Below, in pieces: positions 1 to 8,620 of a stretch of DNA of 34,733 nucleotides (positions within the stretch are counted from its first letter, which is position 1; every line of letters starts with the position of its first letter). This DNA comes from Methanobrevibacter thaueri (lineage in GTDB: Archaea > Methanobacteriota > Methanobacteria > Methanobacteriales > Methanobacteriaceae), in NCBI GenBank assembly GCA_015062925.1, contig SUTL01000012.1, positions 1-34,733 on the forward strand, read 5' to 3'. The notes under the pieces were generated by a model. The model was given only the letters and a program-made list of their open reading frames with translations. It was not told the origin of the DNA and made no database searches. The position numbers and the translations under genes were made by a program.

Positions 1-111
1 ATATATATGTCGTTTCATGTTTTATAATAAATTAGAAGTAAAGTAGGTTAAAAGTTACTTTTATTAATATTAAAAATCATAATAATTACTAATAAATTGC
101 GAGATGATATA

Positions 112-1104
112 ATGAAAATGTATTATGACGATGATGTAAATACTGATGCTTTAAAAGGTAAAACAATTGCTGTAATAGGTTATGGTTCTCAAGGAAGAGC
201 TCAATCAAGAAACATGGCTGATAGTGGAGCTAATGTTATTGTTGGATTAAGAGAAAATGGTAGTTCATGGAATGCTGCAAAAGAAGATGGAATGAATGTT
301 AAAACCATAGAAGATGCAGCTAAAGAAGCAGATATTATTCACATATTGCTTCCAGATGAAATTCAGGAAAAAGTATACAATGAACAAATCGCACAATATA
401 TTGAAGCTGGAAATACAATCTCATTCTCCCATGGATACAACATCCACTTCGGATTAATCAAACCAGATGAAAACGTAAACATAGTAATGTTCGCACCAAA
501 AGGACCAGGATCCATGGTAAGAAGAACCTACAAAGAAGGATTTGGAATTCCAGGTTTAGTAGCAGTTCAACAAGACGCAACCGGCGACGCATTACAATTA
601 GCATTAGGAATGGCTAAAGCATGTGGTCTAACCAAAGCAGGAGTACTAGAAACCACTTTCAAAGAAGAAACCGAAACAGATTTATTCGGTGAACAAACAG
701 TATTATGTGGAGGAATAACAGAATTAATCAACGCAGGATTCACCACATTAGTTGAAGCAGGTTACCAACCTGAAATCGCATACTTTGAAACATGTCACGA
801 AGTAAAACTCATTGTTGATTTAATCTACGAAAAAGGTTTTGCCGGAATGTGGCATGATGTAAGTAACACAGCTGAATACGGAGGATTAACCAGAGGTAAA
901 AAAATCATCACAGATGAAGCAAAAGAAGGTATGAAAACAACATTAAAACAAATCCAAGATGGAACCTTCAAAAAACAATGGGCTGAAGAAAACGCAACCG
1001 ACGGTGCAAACTTAAAAGAAATGAGAGCAGCTGAAAGCCAAAAAGAAATAGAAATTGTTGGTGAAAGACTCAGAAAAGCTTGCGGATTACAAAAAGACGA
1101 TTAA
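112..1104 (+). CDS. ilvC: Ketol-acid reductoisomerase
   Basis: Cytoplasmic NADPH-dependent enzyme of valine, leucine and isoleucine synthesis; it isomerises and reduces 2-acetolactate or 2-aceto-2-hydroxybutyrate to the dihydroxy acid. The 330 residues match the short class I form. The Rossmann nucleotide-binding loop GYGSQG is at residues 23-28, and the metal-binding acidic pair lies in DLFGE (D190, E194). I chose ATG 112 because GAGATGAT at 101-108 is a good Shine-Dalgarno; the frame also opens at TTG 97, which has no such site. Codon use changes inside the gene: T-ending codons dominate before about 420 and C-ending codons are common after. The stop codon sits in the loop of a terminator hairpin. 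No acetolactate synthase gene is visible, but the left edge is close. Identification is secure. Confidence 0.97.
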   Translation: MKMYYDDDVNTDALKGKTIAVIGYGSQGRAQSRNMADSGANVIVGLRENGSSWNAAKEDGMNVKTIEDAAKEADIIHILLPDEIQEKVYNEQIAQYIEAGNTISFSHGYNIHFGLIKPDENVNIVMFAPKGPGSMVRRTYKEGFGIPGLVAVQQDATGDALQLALGMAKACGLTKAGVLETTFKEETETDLFGEQTVLCGGITELINAGFTTLVEAGYQPEIAYFETCHEVKLIVDLIYEKGFAGMWHDVSNTAEYGGLTRGKKIITDEAKEGMKTTLKQIQDGTFKKQWAEENATDGANLKEMRAAESQKEIEIVGERLRKACGLQKDD

Positions 1105-1135
1105 ACCGTCTTTTTATTTTTTTTACTTTTTTTTT
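1091..1135 (+). terminator. Hairpin terminator after ilvC
   Basis: Perfect 9-bp stem AAAAAGACG / CGTCTTTTT (1091-1099 and 1107-1115) with a 7-nt loop that contains the ilvC stop codon, followed by a nearly pure T tract to 1135. Confidence 0.8.
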
Positions 1136-1165
1136 AAAATTTTATTCATAATAATAGTGATATTA

Positions 1166-2173
1166 ATGGTATTTATTGGAATGGATCACGGCACTACCGG
1201 GATTTCTTTTTGCATAATGTCTGATGACGGAGAAATAAATGAAGTTTTCAAAATAGGAAGAGAAGAATCAAAAAAAGGAATTATCTCCGCATCTGAAGAA
1301 TTAAAAAAACGTATAAACTTAGAAGATGTTAAATTAATGGCTATTACTTATGCAATGGGTGATGGTATAAATCAAATCCTTCCAACATCTAAAGTAAAAG
1401 ACAGAGGAATACTATCAATTAATGGAGCCGGTAAAGTAACCGGTGGTGGAACATCAGTATTCAGTGAACTGGAAAAATTAAACATTCCATCAATAATGAT
1501 TCCCGGACTTCATAAAAACTCCACCTCCTTAAATAAACTCTTCCGAGCAGCTTATTCTCATCAGGCAAGCCCTGAAAAAGTAAGTATTTCATATAATGCA
1601 TTGAAAGAAACAGGATGGAGTAATTTTATCGTAGCAGACATATCATCAAACAGTGTTAATATTCTAGTTGAAAATGGTAAAATCAAAGGAGCAATTGACG
1701 CATGTCTTGGTGCAATGGGTGTTGTTCACGGACCACTTGATTTGGAAATGATTCGTGACATTGATGAAAACAATGCCTCTGCAAATAATTGTTTTTCACA
1801 TGCAGGTGCTGTTAAAATTGCTGAAATAGATGATAAAGTAGCAAATATGAAAAATGTGCTTTTAGATAATTATTCTAATGGTGATGTTAAAGCTAAATTA
1901 GCTATTGATACTTTAATCATGACAGTGGCTATGGAAATTGCCGGTTTGGATGTTGTATGTGAAAATGAACTTGATGGTATTGTTCTTACAGGTTCAATTG
2001 GAAGTGCCACAGAACCTTTTGATTTTAAAAACGAAATCAACAAATATTTTAAGGATAAATATCAGTTAAAAGTAATATCTCATGAATCAGGTGCTATTGG
2101 TGCGGCTCAAATAGCAATGGATGTTTATAGTGGTGTTGAAGAAATATTGGGTGTTGAAGTTAATATTTCTTAA
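1166..2173 (+). CDS. Methanogenesis marker protein 12-like ASKHA-fold protein
   Basis: A 335-residue protein opening with a phosphate-binding loop of the acetate kinase/Hsp70/actin superfamily (GMDHGTTG, residues 5-12). A glycine-rich segment near residue 105 (INGAGKVTGGG) and a C-terminal SGAIGAAQIA stretch fit the same fold. I assign it by recall to the methanogen-restricted family 'methanogenesis marker 12', whose biochemical role is unknown. The frame is open from 1055, but the first 37 codons would overlap ilvC and its terminator and encode an implausible Phe/Lys stretch. ATG 1166 has GTGAT at 1157-1161. ATG 1181 just before the phosphate loop is a less likely alternative. The gene stands alone between ilvC and a convergent LSm gene. 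Confidence 0.75.
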   Translation: MVFIGMDHGTTGISFCIMSDDGEINEVFKIGREESKKGIISASEELKKRINLEDVKLMAITYAMGDGINQILPTSKVKDRGILSINGAGKVTGGGTSVFSELEKLNIPSIMIPGLHKNSTSLNKLFRAAYSHQASPEKVSISYNALKETGWSNFIVADISSNSVNILVENGKIKGAIDACLGAMGVVHGPLDLEMIRDIDENNASANNCFSHAGAVKIAEIDDKVANMKNVLLDNYSNGDVKAKLAIDTLIMTVAMEIAGLDVVCENELDGIVLTGSIGSATEPFDFKNEINKYFKDKYQLKVISHESGAIGAAQIAMDVYSGVEEILGVEVNIS

Positions 2174-2179
2174 ATATAT

Positions 2180-2371
2180 TCATTCTTTAATGCTTATTAG
2201 AATTATATTTCCACCTTTAATGGTTTCAAGACCATTATCATTTTCTAAAACAATATTTAAGTAATTATCAATAGCTACTACTTTACCTTCGGTTTGATAA
2301 TCTCCTCTTAAATCTACAATTACATCTTTATTTTTAAATTGGGTAAAAAGTTTATTAACATCATCTTTCAT
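2180..2371 (-). CDS. LSm (Sm-like) RNA-binding protein
   Basis: A 63-residue archaeal Sm-like protein. These form heptameric or hexameric rings that bind U-rich RNA. The Sm1 motif covers about residues 14-45 (KDVIVDLRGDYQTEGKV, then the NIVLEN strand), and the short Sm2 motif is IKGGNIILISI near the C terminus. Start ATG 2371 has AAAGGAT upstream at suitable distance; the in-frame TTG at 2380 would lie almost on top of that site. Convergent with the marker-12 gene, 6 nt away, and divergent from the 47-codon ORF at 2458. The length is short for the family but both motifs are complete. Confidence 0.9.
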   Translation of the reverse strand: MKDDVNKLFTQFKNKDVIVDLRGDYQTEGKVVAIDNYLNIVLENDNGLETIKGGNIILISIKE

Positions 2372-2426
2372 TATTTTCAAATCCTTTTTGAATAATTTTT
2401 ATATTCTATACATTTAGTCTTTCAAC

Positions 2427-2434
2427 TTTAAATA
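2427..2434 (+). promoter_or_regulatory. TATA box for the 47-codon ORF
   Basis: TTTAAATA lies about 27 bp upstream of ATG 2458. Archaeal transcription starts about 25 bp downstream of the box, so the transcript would begin at or a few bases before the start codon. No Shine-Dalgarno is present, so a leaderless mRNA is inferred. Confidence 0.5.
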
Positions 2435-2457
2435 CTTTAATGTTTATATTATATATT

Positions 2458-2601
2458 ATGGCAATTAATCAATTAGAAAGTAATTTAGAAGCTATTACAC
2501 GTACAATAGCTCAACTGAAAAAAGATGGATGTACTGATGAGAAAATTTTAGGTGAACTTAGACAAGAAAGAGAAAAAATACTTAAAGATTTAAACTTATA
2601 A
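2458..2601 (+). CDS. Small helical protein of unknown function (47 aa)
   Basis: A short ORF, ATG 2458 to TAA 2599-2601, not recognised from any named family. The product starts MAINQLESNLEAI and ends with a charged helix (KILGELRQEREKILKDL). Heptad-like Leu/Ile spacing suggests two amphipathic helices, perhaps a hairpin or coiled coil, with one cysteine between them. It fills the gap between the divergent LSm gene and convergent surE (7 nt between stops). Support is its own TATA box, codon use like its neighbours, and a plausible helical composition. There is no Shine-Dalgarno, so it would be translated leaderless. Function unknown. Confidence 0.65.
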   Translation: MAINQLESNLEAITRTIAQLKKDGCTDEKILGELRQEREKILKDLNL

Positions 2602-2608
2602 AAGTATT

Positions 2609-3385
2609 TTATTTAAACCATTCGCGTAACATTTCCATATCACTTGTTAAATCAATTTTCAATGGTGTTACTGTGGTTTTTTGTAGTTTACGTAATACGT
2701 AACCATCACTTCCAATTTCATTGGATTCATATGGTTCACCACCAATCCAGTAATAGGCTTTGTTTCTTGGATCCATACGTTTTTCAATAACTGGTGTGTA
2801 CATTCTTTTTGATAGTTTTACAACTTCAAATTCTTCATCACTGGGGTTGGCTGGAATATTAACATTTAATAAATCTATTCCTTCCGGTAATCCTTTTTTC
2901 AATACTATTTTTGTTAATTTGTTAAGCATTTTCCCTGCGAATGAGAAGTCAATTTCTACTTCTCCGTTTTCAAATTTAATATCGTCACGTGTTACTTCTA
3001 GGGATATTGCTATTGTTGGAATTCCAAAGCTGGCGGCTTCAAGTGCTGCTCCTAGTGTTCCGGATGTTGTGAGTTCTGATTTACCAATATTATATCCTGT
3101 GTTTACACCTGAAATCATTATATCTGGTTTTTCATCCATTATTTCAAATAATGCAAGTGTAACTGCATCGGTTGGGGTTCCACTAACACCATAACCTACA
3201 CTACCATCTTTTAAAGCGTGTTTGTTTATTCTTAATGGTTCATATAATGTTAATGCATGTCCAATTCCACTTTGTTGTCTTTCAGGAGCAACAACATATG
3301 TTTCACATAAATCTTCCACTGCTTTTTTACAGGCTAGTATTCCTGTTGCTGTTATTCCATCATCATTACTTATTAATGCTTTCAT
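2609..3385 (-). CDS. surE: 5'/3'-nucleotidase SurE
   Basis: Metal-dependent phosphatase that removes phosphate from nucleoside 5'- and 3'-monophosphates. The N-terminal signature SNDDG (residues 6-10) supplies the metal-binding aspartates D8 and D9, and SGVNTGYN further on completes the active site. The 258 residues match the family length. The start is ATG 3385 (MKALISNDDG); a TTG three codons upstream (3394) also fits the frame. The Shine-Dalgarno is weak. The gene stands alone, transcribed away from the cyclophilin gene's 3' end. Some family members also act on polyphosphate; the sequence does not decide this. Confidence 0.95.
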   Translation of the reverse strand: MKALISNDDGITATGILACKKAVEDLCETYVVAPERQQSGIGHALTLYEPLRINKHALKDGSVGYGVSGTPTDAVTLALFEIMDEKPDIMISGVNTGYNIGKSELTTSGTLGAALEAASFGIPTIAISLEVTRDDIKFENGEVEIDFSFAGKMLNKLTKIVLKKGLPEGIDLLNVNIPANPSDEEFEVVKLSKRMYTPVIEKRMDPRNKAYYWIGGEPYESNEIGSDGYVLRKLQKTTVTPLKIDLTSDMEMLREWFK

Positions 3386-3480
3386 AATAATCAAATGTAA
3401 ATTTGTGTTTTTAAAATTAATTTTTTTTTTATAATGGTGGTGGTGTTTTAAAAAATTATGTGGTGGATAAATTAAATGTT

Positions 3481-3912
3481 TTATCTTTCTTCAATGGTGA
3501 CTCTGTTCATTTTGTCACCTTGTTGAATTTTATTAACCACGTCTTGGCCTTTAATTACTTGGCCGAATACGGTGTGAACACCATCTAAATGTGGTTGTGG
3601 TGAGTGTGTGATGAAGAATTGGCTTCCACCAGTATCTTTACCTGCATGAGCCATTGATAATGCTCCGGTTCCATGTCTATGTGGGTTTCCTTCGGTTTCA
3701 CATTTTATTGTGTAACCTGGTCCGCCAGTACCGTCACCGTTAGGACATCCACCTTGAATCACGAAATCTGGTATTACTCTGTGGAATGTTAATCCATCAT
3801 AGAATCCTTCGTTGATTAATTTTTCAAAGTTAGCTACTGTTCCTGGTGCTTCATTTGGGAACAATTCAAGTTCAATGTTACCTTTATCAGTTTCAATTAT
3901 TGCGACTTTCAT
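3481..3912 (-). CDS. Cyclophilin-type peptidyl-prolyl cis-trans isomerase
   Basis: A 143-residue single-domain cyclophilin that speeds rotation about X-Pro bonds during protein folding. It has no signal peptide, so it is cytoplasmic. Active-site motifs are [13 protein letters not shown] (catalytic Arg, residues 43-55), GSQFFIT and [10 protein letters not shown]. It is the compact prokaryotic form. ATG 3912 is preceded by a clear GGTGAT. It diverges from argD across a 73-bp AT-rich spacer. Confidence 0.95.
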   Translation of the reverse strand: MKVAIIETDKGNIELELFPNEAPGTVANFEKLINEGFYDGLTFHRVIPDFVIQGGCPNGDGTGGPGYTIKCETEGNPHRHGTGALSMAHAGKDTGGSQFFITHSPQPHLDGVHTVFGQVIKGQDVVNKIQQGDKMNRVTIEER

Positions 3913-3985
3913 TAAATCACCTATATATATTATATAATATTACTTATATAGTTATTAATAGTTAAAATATTTTATGGAGGACATG

Positions 3986-5146
3986 ATGAATACTCAAGAT
4001 TTGATTAAAATTGAAGATGATTATTTCATTAACACTTTCACAAGACAACCAGTAATTCTTGATCATGGTGAAGGTGTTAAAGTTACAGATATTGATGGAA
4101 ATGAATATTTAGATATGTTTGCTGGAATTGCAGTTAACTGTTTAGGTCATAATCACCCAAAACTTGTTAGTGCTATTCAAAATCAGGCTTCTAAATTAAT
4201 TCATATTTCAAGTATTTACTATAATGAACCAGCATTAACCTATGCTAAAAAATTAGTGGATAAAACCAGTTTTGACAGAATATTTTATGCAAACAGTGGT
4301 GCTGAGGCAAATGAAGGTGCTATTAAATTAGCTATTAAATACACTGGAAAAAGTGAAGTTATATCTACAATCGAATCGTTCCACGGAAGAACATCAATGA
4401 CTCTTGCAGCAACAGGTCATGAGGATTATCAGGAACCTTTTAAAGCAATATTGCCAAATGGTTTTATTAATGTTGAATATAATAATATTGATGCTTTAAA
4501 AGAAGCTGTTAATGAAAATACTGCTGCTATTATTGTTGAACCTATTCAGGGTGAAGGTGGAGTGAATGTTCCTGATATTGAATATTTAAAGGAAATTGAA
4601 AAAATCTGTCATGAGAAAAATATTGTATTCATTGTTGATGAAGTACAAACAGGTTTTGGAAGATGCGGAACATTATTTGCACATGAATTATTTGATGTGA
4701 AACCAGATATAATGACAATGGCTAAAGGAATAGGTGGAGGAGTACCTATGGGCGCTATTCTTGCAACTGAAAAAGTAGCCAGTGCTTTTGTACCTGGAGA
4801 TCATGGAACCACTTTCGGTGGAGGACCATTAGTATGTGCAGCGGCAAATGCAGTATTGGACGTGTTTGATGAAGATAATATTTTAGATAATGTTAATGAA
4901 GTTGGAGAGTACTTTATATCTGAACTTAAAAAATTAGATAAGGATATTATTGCTGATGTACGTGGTAAAGGTTTAATGGTTGGTTTAGAATTAACCAAAC
5001 CTGGTGCTGAATATGTTGATAAACTTCGCCAAGCAGGATTTTTAATTAACTGTACAGCAGGTAATGTTTTAAGATTCGTACCACCATTAATAATTACTAA
5101 ATCTGAAATTGATGAATTTATTAAAGCTTTAGATGAAATACTCTAA
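3986..5146 (+). CDS. argD: Acetylornithine aminotransferase
   Basis: PLP-dependent class III aminotransferase that makes N-acetylornithine from the semialdehyde in arginine synthesis. In organisms using succinylated lysine intermediates the same family also serves lysine synthesis. PLP-site features are NSGAEANEGAIKLA, IVDEVQTGFGR and the Schiff-base lysine in TMAKGIGGG (K247). The 386 residues are typical. Three starts are possible (3974, 3983, 3986). GGAGG at 3976-3980 includes the last base of the first ATG and is best spaced for 3986. The stop overlaps the convergent Nudix gene by 4 nt. Ornithine and related aminotransferases are close relatives, so the substrate is inferred. Confidence 0.9.
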   Translation: MNTQDLIKIEDDYFINTFTRQPVILDHGEGVKVTDIDGNEYLDMFAGIAVNCLGHNHPKLVSAIQNQASKLIHISSIYYNEPALTYAKKLVDKTSFDRIFYANSGAEANEGAIKLAIKYTGKSEVISTIESFHGRTSMTLAATGHEDYQEPFKAILPNGFINVEYNNIDALKEAVNENTAAIIVEPIQGEGGVNVPDIEYLKEIEKICHEKNIVFIVDEVQTGFGRCGTLFAHELFDVKPDIMTMAKGIGGGVPMGAILATEKVASAFVPGDHGTTFGGGPLVCAAANAVLDVFDEDNILDNVNEVGEYFISELKKLDKDIIADVRGKGLMVGLELTKPGAEYVDKLRQAGFLINCTAGNVLRFVPPLIITKSEIDEFIKALDEIL

Positions 5147-5544
5147 AGCACTTTTTTTTCTTTTAGAACTTTTTCAAGACAACCTGATAATTTCAATGTC
5201 TTGATTTCATCAATTGAAGCATATTTTCCATCAGTATGCTCATTACTAATTTTAAATTCACCTTCAATATTATCTAAATACATTATCATTTGAACGGTTC
5301 TTTTGTAAGGATAGTCATGTTGTATTGCTGTTGCAAAATCTCCTACTTCACAGTCAAGATTTGTTTCTTCTTTAATTTCACGCACTAATGCATCATCAAA
5401 GAATTCTCCTCCTTCAACTTTACCTCCGGGCAGTTCCCATGTATCTGGGTCTGTTCTGCTTTTAGGATGTCTTTTCAAGATTAGTATTTCACCATTATTA
5501 TTTTTAATTATTCCTCGCATTGTCAGTCCGTAATTTCGTTTCAT
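5143..5544 (-). CDS. Nudix hydrolase
   Basis: A 133-residue pyrophosphohydrolase. The Nudix box GX5EX7REUXEE is complete: G41, E47, R55, E56, E59, E60, which coordinate Mg2+. It resembles the MutT/ADP-ribose pyrophosphatase group (WELPGGKVEGGE), but the substrate cannot be read from the sequence. The gene overlaps argD tail-to-tail by 4 nt and diverges from lysA. No strong Shine-Dalgarno precedes ATG 5544. Confidence 0.9.
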   Translation of the reverse strand: MKRNYGLTMRGIIKNNNGEILILKRHPKSRTDPDTWELPGGKVEGGEFFDDALVREIKEETNLDCEVGDFATAIQHDYPYKRTVQMIMYLDNIEGEFKISNEHTDGKYASIDEIKTLKLSGCLEKVLKEKKVL

Positions 5545-5594
5545 ATTATTATAATTAATATTTGATTTTTTTTAAACATTTTCTCTTTTTTAAC

Positions 5595-5628
5595 GGAAAA
5601 TCGATTTCCTACAAAATATTTAAATATT
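5595..5628 (+). promoter_or_regulatory. lysA promoter with upstream palindrome
   Basis: GGAAAATCGATTTCC at 5595-5609 is a near-perfect palindrome centred on AAATCGATTT. It lies about 10 bp upstream of a TATA element inside TATTTAAATATT (5617-5628). Predicted start of transcription is near 5647, giving a leader of about 34 nt with the AAGGAG Shine-Dalgarno. The position suits an operator or activator site; the regulator is unknown. Confidence 0.45.
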
Positions 5629-5680
5629 AGCTTAAAGATAAGTGAGTTTATAATGTAACTTTTTTCAAGGAGTTTTAATT

Positions 5681-6964
5681 ATGGATTTAAATATAAAAAT
5701 AAACGATAAAAACCACTTAGATATTGGTGGAGCAGATGCAATTGATATTGCACAGGAATTCGGAACTCCAACCTATGTAATTGACGAAGCAAGAATAAGA
5801 GATAATTATAACAGATTCTATTCTGCTTTCACAAAATATTATTCTGATTTCAAAGTATTCTATGCATGTAAAGCTAACACTAACCTGTCCGTAATGAAAA
5901 TATTGGAAAGTGAAGGTTGCTGTATTGATGCAGTTTCACCTGGTGAAGTTCACATTTCAAAAATGCTAGGATTTTCAGGTGACAGAATACTATTCACTGG
6001 TAATAACATTACTAATGATGAATTAAAATATGTGCATGATGAAGGTGCAGTTTTAAATATTGACTCAGTATCCGCACTTAAAAGATTAGCTAATGTAGTT
6101 GACCCTGAAGGTTTAAAAATATCATTCAGGGTAAACCCGATGGTGGGTGCAGGACACCATGATCACTGTATCACTGGTGGTGTAATGAGTAAATTTGGTA
6201 TAATGGATAATGAAGCTGTTGAAGTATATGAAATGGCTAAAGAATTAGGTTTCAATCCTATTGGTATGCACTCTCATATTGGTTCAGGAATCCTTGATCC
6301 GGAACCTTTCAAATTAGCTATTGAATCCACAATGGATATTGCAGGTAAAGTACATCAGGAAGCTGGAATTGACTTTGAATTTGTTGATTTCGGTGGAGGT
6401 GTTGGAATACCATACACTCCTGAAGAAAATATTGTGGATCTGGATAAATTTGCTGAAGTTAACATTGGATTATTTAAAGAAAAATTAGAACAGTATGATA
6501 TGGGTAATCCTACAATGTATCTTGAACCGGGCAGATATCTTGTTGGAGATGCAAGTGTGCTTTTAGTAACAGTTAACAGTATTAAACAAAGTTACAGGAA
6601 ATTCATTGGTGTGGATGCAGGTTTCCATACTCTTTTAAGACCTGCAATGTATGAATCATATCATCATATTGTAGATGCAAGCAGAATGGATGCTGAAAAC
6701 ACTCAGGAAGTAGATATTGCAGGTAATGTATGTGAATCTGGTGATTTATTCGCACGTGACAGACCAATGCCTGATGTTGAAGAGGGAGATGTTTTAGGAA
6801 TTTTGAATGCCGGAGCATATGGTTTTACAATGTCATCCAACTACAATTCAAGACCTTTAACCAGTGAAGTATTAGTTAATAATGGTGAATGTTTCTTGGT
6901 TAGAGAAAGAGAAACCTTTGAAGATTTATATGCTAAACAAAGTATTCCACCACATTTAAAATAA
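5681..6964 (+). CDS. lysA: Diaminopimelate decarboxylase
   Basis: PLP-dependent fold-III decarboxylase catalysing the last step of lysine synthesis, meso-diaminopimelate to L-lysine. The PLP lysine is K64 in FYACKANTN; other signatures are HSHIGSGI, the phosphate-binding [11 protein letters not shown], and [10 protein letters not shown]. The [11 protein letters not shown] segment contributes across the dimer. The 427 residues are typical. AAGGAG lies about 10 nt before ATG 5681. dapF follows 15 nt after the stop, so the two are one operon. Methanobacteriales have pseudomurein rather than DAP-containing murein, so the pathway here feeds lysine only. Confidence 0.97.
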   Translation: MDLNIKINDKNHLDIGGADAIDIAQEFGTPTYVIDEARIRDNYNRFYSAFTKYYSDFKVFYACKANTNLSVMKILESEGCCIDAVSPGEVHISKMLGFSGDRILFTGNNITNDELKYVHDEGAVLNIDSVSALKRLANVVDPEGLKISFRVNPMVGAGHHDHCITGGVMSKFGIMDNEAVEVYEMAKELGFNPIGMHSHIGSGILDPEPFKLAIESTMDIAGKVHQEAGIDFEFVDFGGGVGIPYTPEENIVDLDKFAEVNIGLFKEKLEQYDMGNPTMYLEPGRYLVGDASVLLVTVNSIKQSYRKFIGVDAGFHTLLRPAMYESYHHIVDASRMDAENTQEVDIAGNVCESGDLFARDRPMPDVEEGDVLGILNAGAYGFTMSSNYNSRPLTSEVLVNNGECFLVRERETFEDLYAKQSIPPHLK

Positions 6965-6979
6965 AAAGGTTGGTATTAT

Positions 6980-7840
6980 ATGGTTAATTTAAAAGGATTA
7001 AAATTTTCAAAAATGCATGGTATTGGTAATGACTTTCCAATAATTGATGAAAGTAAAGGTGAAGTCATACCTGAAGCTGACAAACCAGAAGCATGCAGAA
7101 TATTATGTCACAGAAATTTTGGTGTAGGTGGAGATGGAGTATTATTTGTAGAACCATCTGATGTTGCTGATATTGGATATAGAATGTTTAATCCTGATGG
7201 AAGCGAAGCTGAAATGTGTGGTAATGGTATCAGATGCTTTGGAGATTTTGTTTATAGAAAAGGTATTTTAAAACAGGAAAAAATGACTGTTGAAACACGT
7301 GCAGGAATTAAAACAATTGAAATTACCTTAGAGGGTGATGAACCTGTATTGTTTAAAGTGGATATGGGTTTATCTACTTTTAAAACTCAGGATATTCCGA
7401 TGACTGCTGATGAAGAGGAGTTTTTAGATGGTGAATTGGATGTTCTTGATACTAAATTCAATTTAACTGCAATTAGTGTTGGTAATCCTCATGCAATAAT
7501 CTTTGTTGATAGTGTGGATGATGTTGATATTAATAAATATGGTCCTGCTATTGAGGCTCATGAAGTTTTTCCTGAAAAAATTAATGTTCATTTTGTTGAA
7601 GTTATCAGTAAAAATGAGGGTCGTATGATTACTTGGGAGCGTGGTGCTGGTGTTACACTTGCCTGTGGTACTGGTGCAACTTCAACTGCAATTTCAGGGT
7701 TTAAACTTGGTTTGTTTGATGAGGATATTTTATTGCATTTGCCTGGTGGGGATTTGAAATTCCAGGTTTATGAAAAAGAAAATTCTTTAGGAGCTTTCAT
7801 GGAAGGTCCTGCAGAACTTGTTTTTGATGGGGAATTTTAA
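6980..7840 (+). CDS. dapF: Diaminopimelate epimerase
   Basis: Cofactor-independent epimerase converting LL- to meso-diaminopimelate, the substrate of the LysA encoded just upstream. The two catalytic cysteines are C80 in MCGNGIRC and C229 in LACGTGATS; GNPHA and the ERGAG loop are also present. The 286 residues are usual. Needing this epimerase fits the LL-DAP aminotransferase route of methanogens (family knowledge; that gene is not in this window). A purine-rich AAAAAGGTTGGT precedes ATG 6980. Codons near the 3' end lean strongly to T and G in third position. Confidence 0.96.
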   Translation: MVNLKGLKFSKMHGIGNDFPIIDESKGEVIPEADKPEACRILCHRNFGVGGDGVLFVEPSDVADIGYRMFNPDGSEAEMCGNGIRCFGDFVYRKGILKQEKMTVETRAGIKTIEITLEGDEPVLFKVDMGLSTFKTQDIPMTADEEEFLDGELDVLDTKFNLTAISVGNPHAIIFVDSVDDVDINKYGPAIEAHEVFPEKINVHFVEVISKNEGRMITWERGAGVTLACGTGATSTAISGFKLGLFDEDILLHLPGGDLKFQVYEKENSLGAFMEGPAELVFDGEF

Positions 7841-7854
7841 TTTTTATTTTCCCC
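7829..7854. terminator. Possible bidirectional terminator between dapF and the small membrane ORF
   Basis: GGGGAA / TTCCCC arms (7829-7834, 7849-7854) enclose an AT-only loop containing the dapF stop codon, followed by a T-rich tract. It lies between two convergent genes and is weak because the stem is only 6 bp. Confidence 0.4.
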
Positions 7855-7856
7855 TT

Positions 7857-8015
7857 CTATTTTTTCAATTTATATATTCCGTAGCTTAAGTCGAATATTG
7901 AAAGGATGATTAATAGTATTGTCCATATGCTTAATTGTTTTGATGTTATGTAGAATATCATTGCTATGGCCAGAAATACTATTCCTAGTATTATCATTTT
8001 TTTTCCTTCTTCCAT
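7857..8015 (-). CDS. Small two-helix membrane protein (52 aa)
   Basis: A short ORF, ATG 8015 to TAG 7857, with a strong Shine-Dalgarno (GGAGGTG, plus-strand 8022-8028). It begins 15 nt after the hemK stop and so looks like the last gene of the DUF655-ksgA-hemK operon. The product starts MEEGKK, has a first hydrophobic segment at about residues 8-23, a polar turn (TSKQ), a second at about 30-42, and ends YKLKK. The basic C-terminal tail suggests both ends face the cytoplasm. I recognise no family. The good ribosome site, operon position and clean hydrophobic pattern make it a likely real gene. Confidence 0.75.
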   Translation of the reverse strand: MEEGKKMIILGIVFLAIAMIFYITSKQLSIWTILLIILSIFDLSYGIYKLKK

Positions 8016-8030
8016 GTTTTTCACCTCCTG

Positions 8031-8612
8031 TTATATTTTGTATGCATTGATTAGTGTTATGTCTTCGAAAAAGAAGTGTTCTGTTGCTTTTATTTCTGCT
8101 ATGAATCCTTTTTCATCTAGTTTTTGTAGGGTTTTTTCGTTATCTGATAGTGAGGACTGTATCATCTGGACTTTCCCACCATCATTTAAATGATTTTTCA
8201 CTTCATTTAAGAAAAGATCAATAACTTTCCTACCATTTAATCCACCGTCGAATGCATAATTTATAGTATCATCAATAACTTCGTCTTCTTCAGTAGGTAG
8301 ATATGGAGTATTAAATAAAATTACATCAAACTTTCTATCTTCCACAACATCAAACAAATTACCAAACAAAATCTCAACACCATCAATACCATTCAACTCA
8401 AAATTCCTACGCGCAAGCTCACAAGCATCAAAATTAACATCAGTAACCGTAATCTTATCAGTAAACCTTGAAGCATACATAGCAACAATGCCAGACCCAG
8501 TACCAATCTCCAAAACACTCTCACCAGGTTTAATCTCCAAATTCTCAGCCAACAAATAACTATCCTCAGCCGGAACATACACATTATCATCAGTATCAAT
8601 AACAAAATCCAT
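8031..8612 (-). CDS. HemK/PrmC-related protein methyltransferase
   Basis: S-adenosylmethionine-dependent Rossmann methyltransferase of 193 residues. The SAM loop is VLEIGTGSGI, followed by an acidic TVTDVNFDA strand end. The catalytic NPPY-type motif appears as NTPYLPT, with Thr replacing the first Pro. Short single-domain archaeal members without the bacterial N-terminal domain resemble the eukaryotic Mtq2/N6AMT1 enzyme that methylates the Gln of the release factor GGQ motif; that role is inferred. ATG 8612 is best placed behind GTGAT; GTG 8624 and ATG 8621 are alternatives. The upstream part overlaps the end of ksgA, indicating translational coupling. Third-position codon choice switches sharply inside the gene. 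Confidence 0.88.
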   Translation of the reverse strand: MDFVIDTDDNVYVPAEDSYLLAENLEIKPGESVLEIGTGSGIVAMYASRFTDKITVTDVNFDACELARRNFELNGIDGVEILFGNLFDVVEDRKFDVILFNTPYLPTEEDEVIDDTINYAFDGGLNGRKVIDLFLNEVKNHLNDGGKVQMIQSSLSDNEKTLQKLDEKGFIAEIKATEHFFFEDITLINAYKI

Positions 8613-8620
8613 AAAAAACA

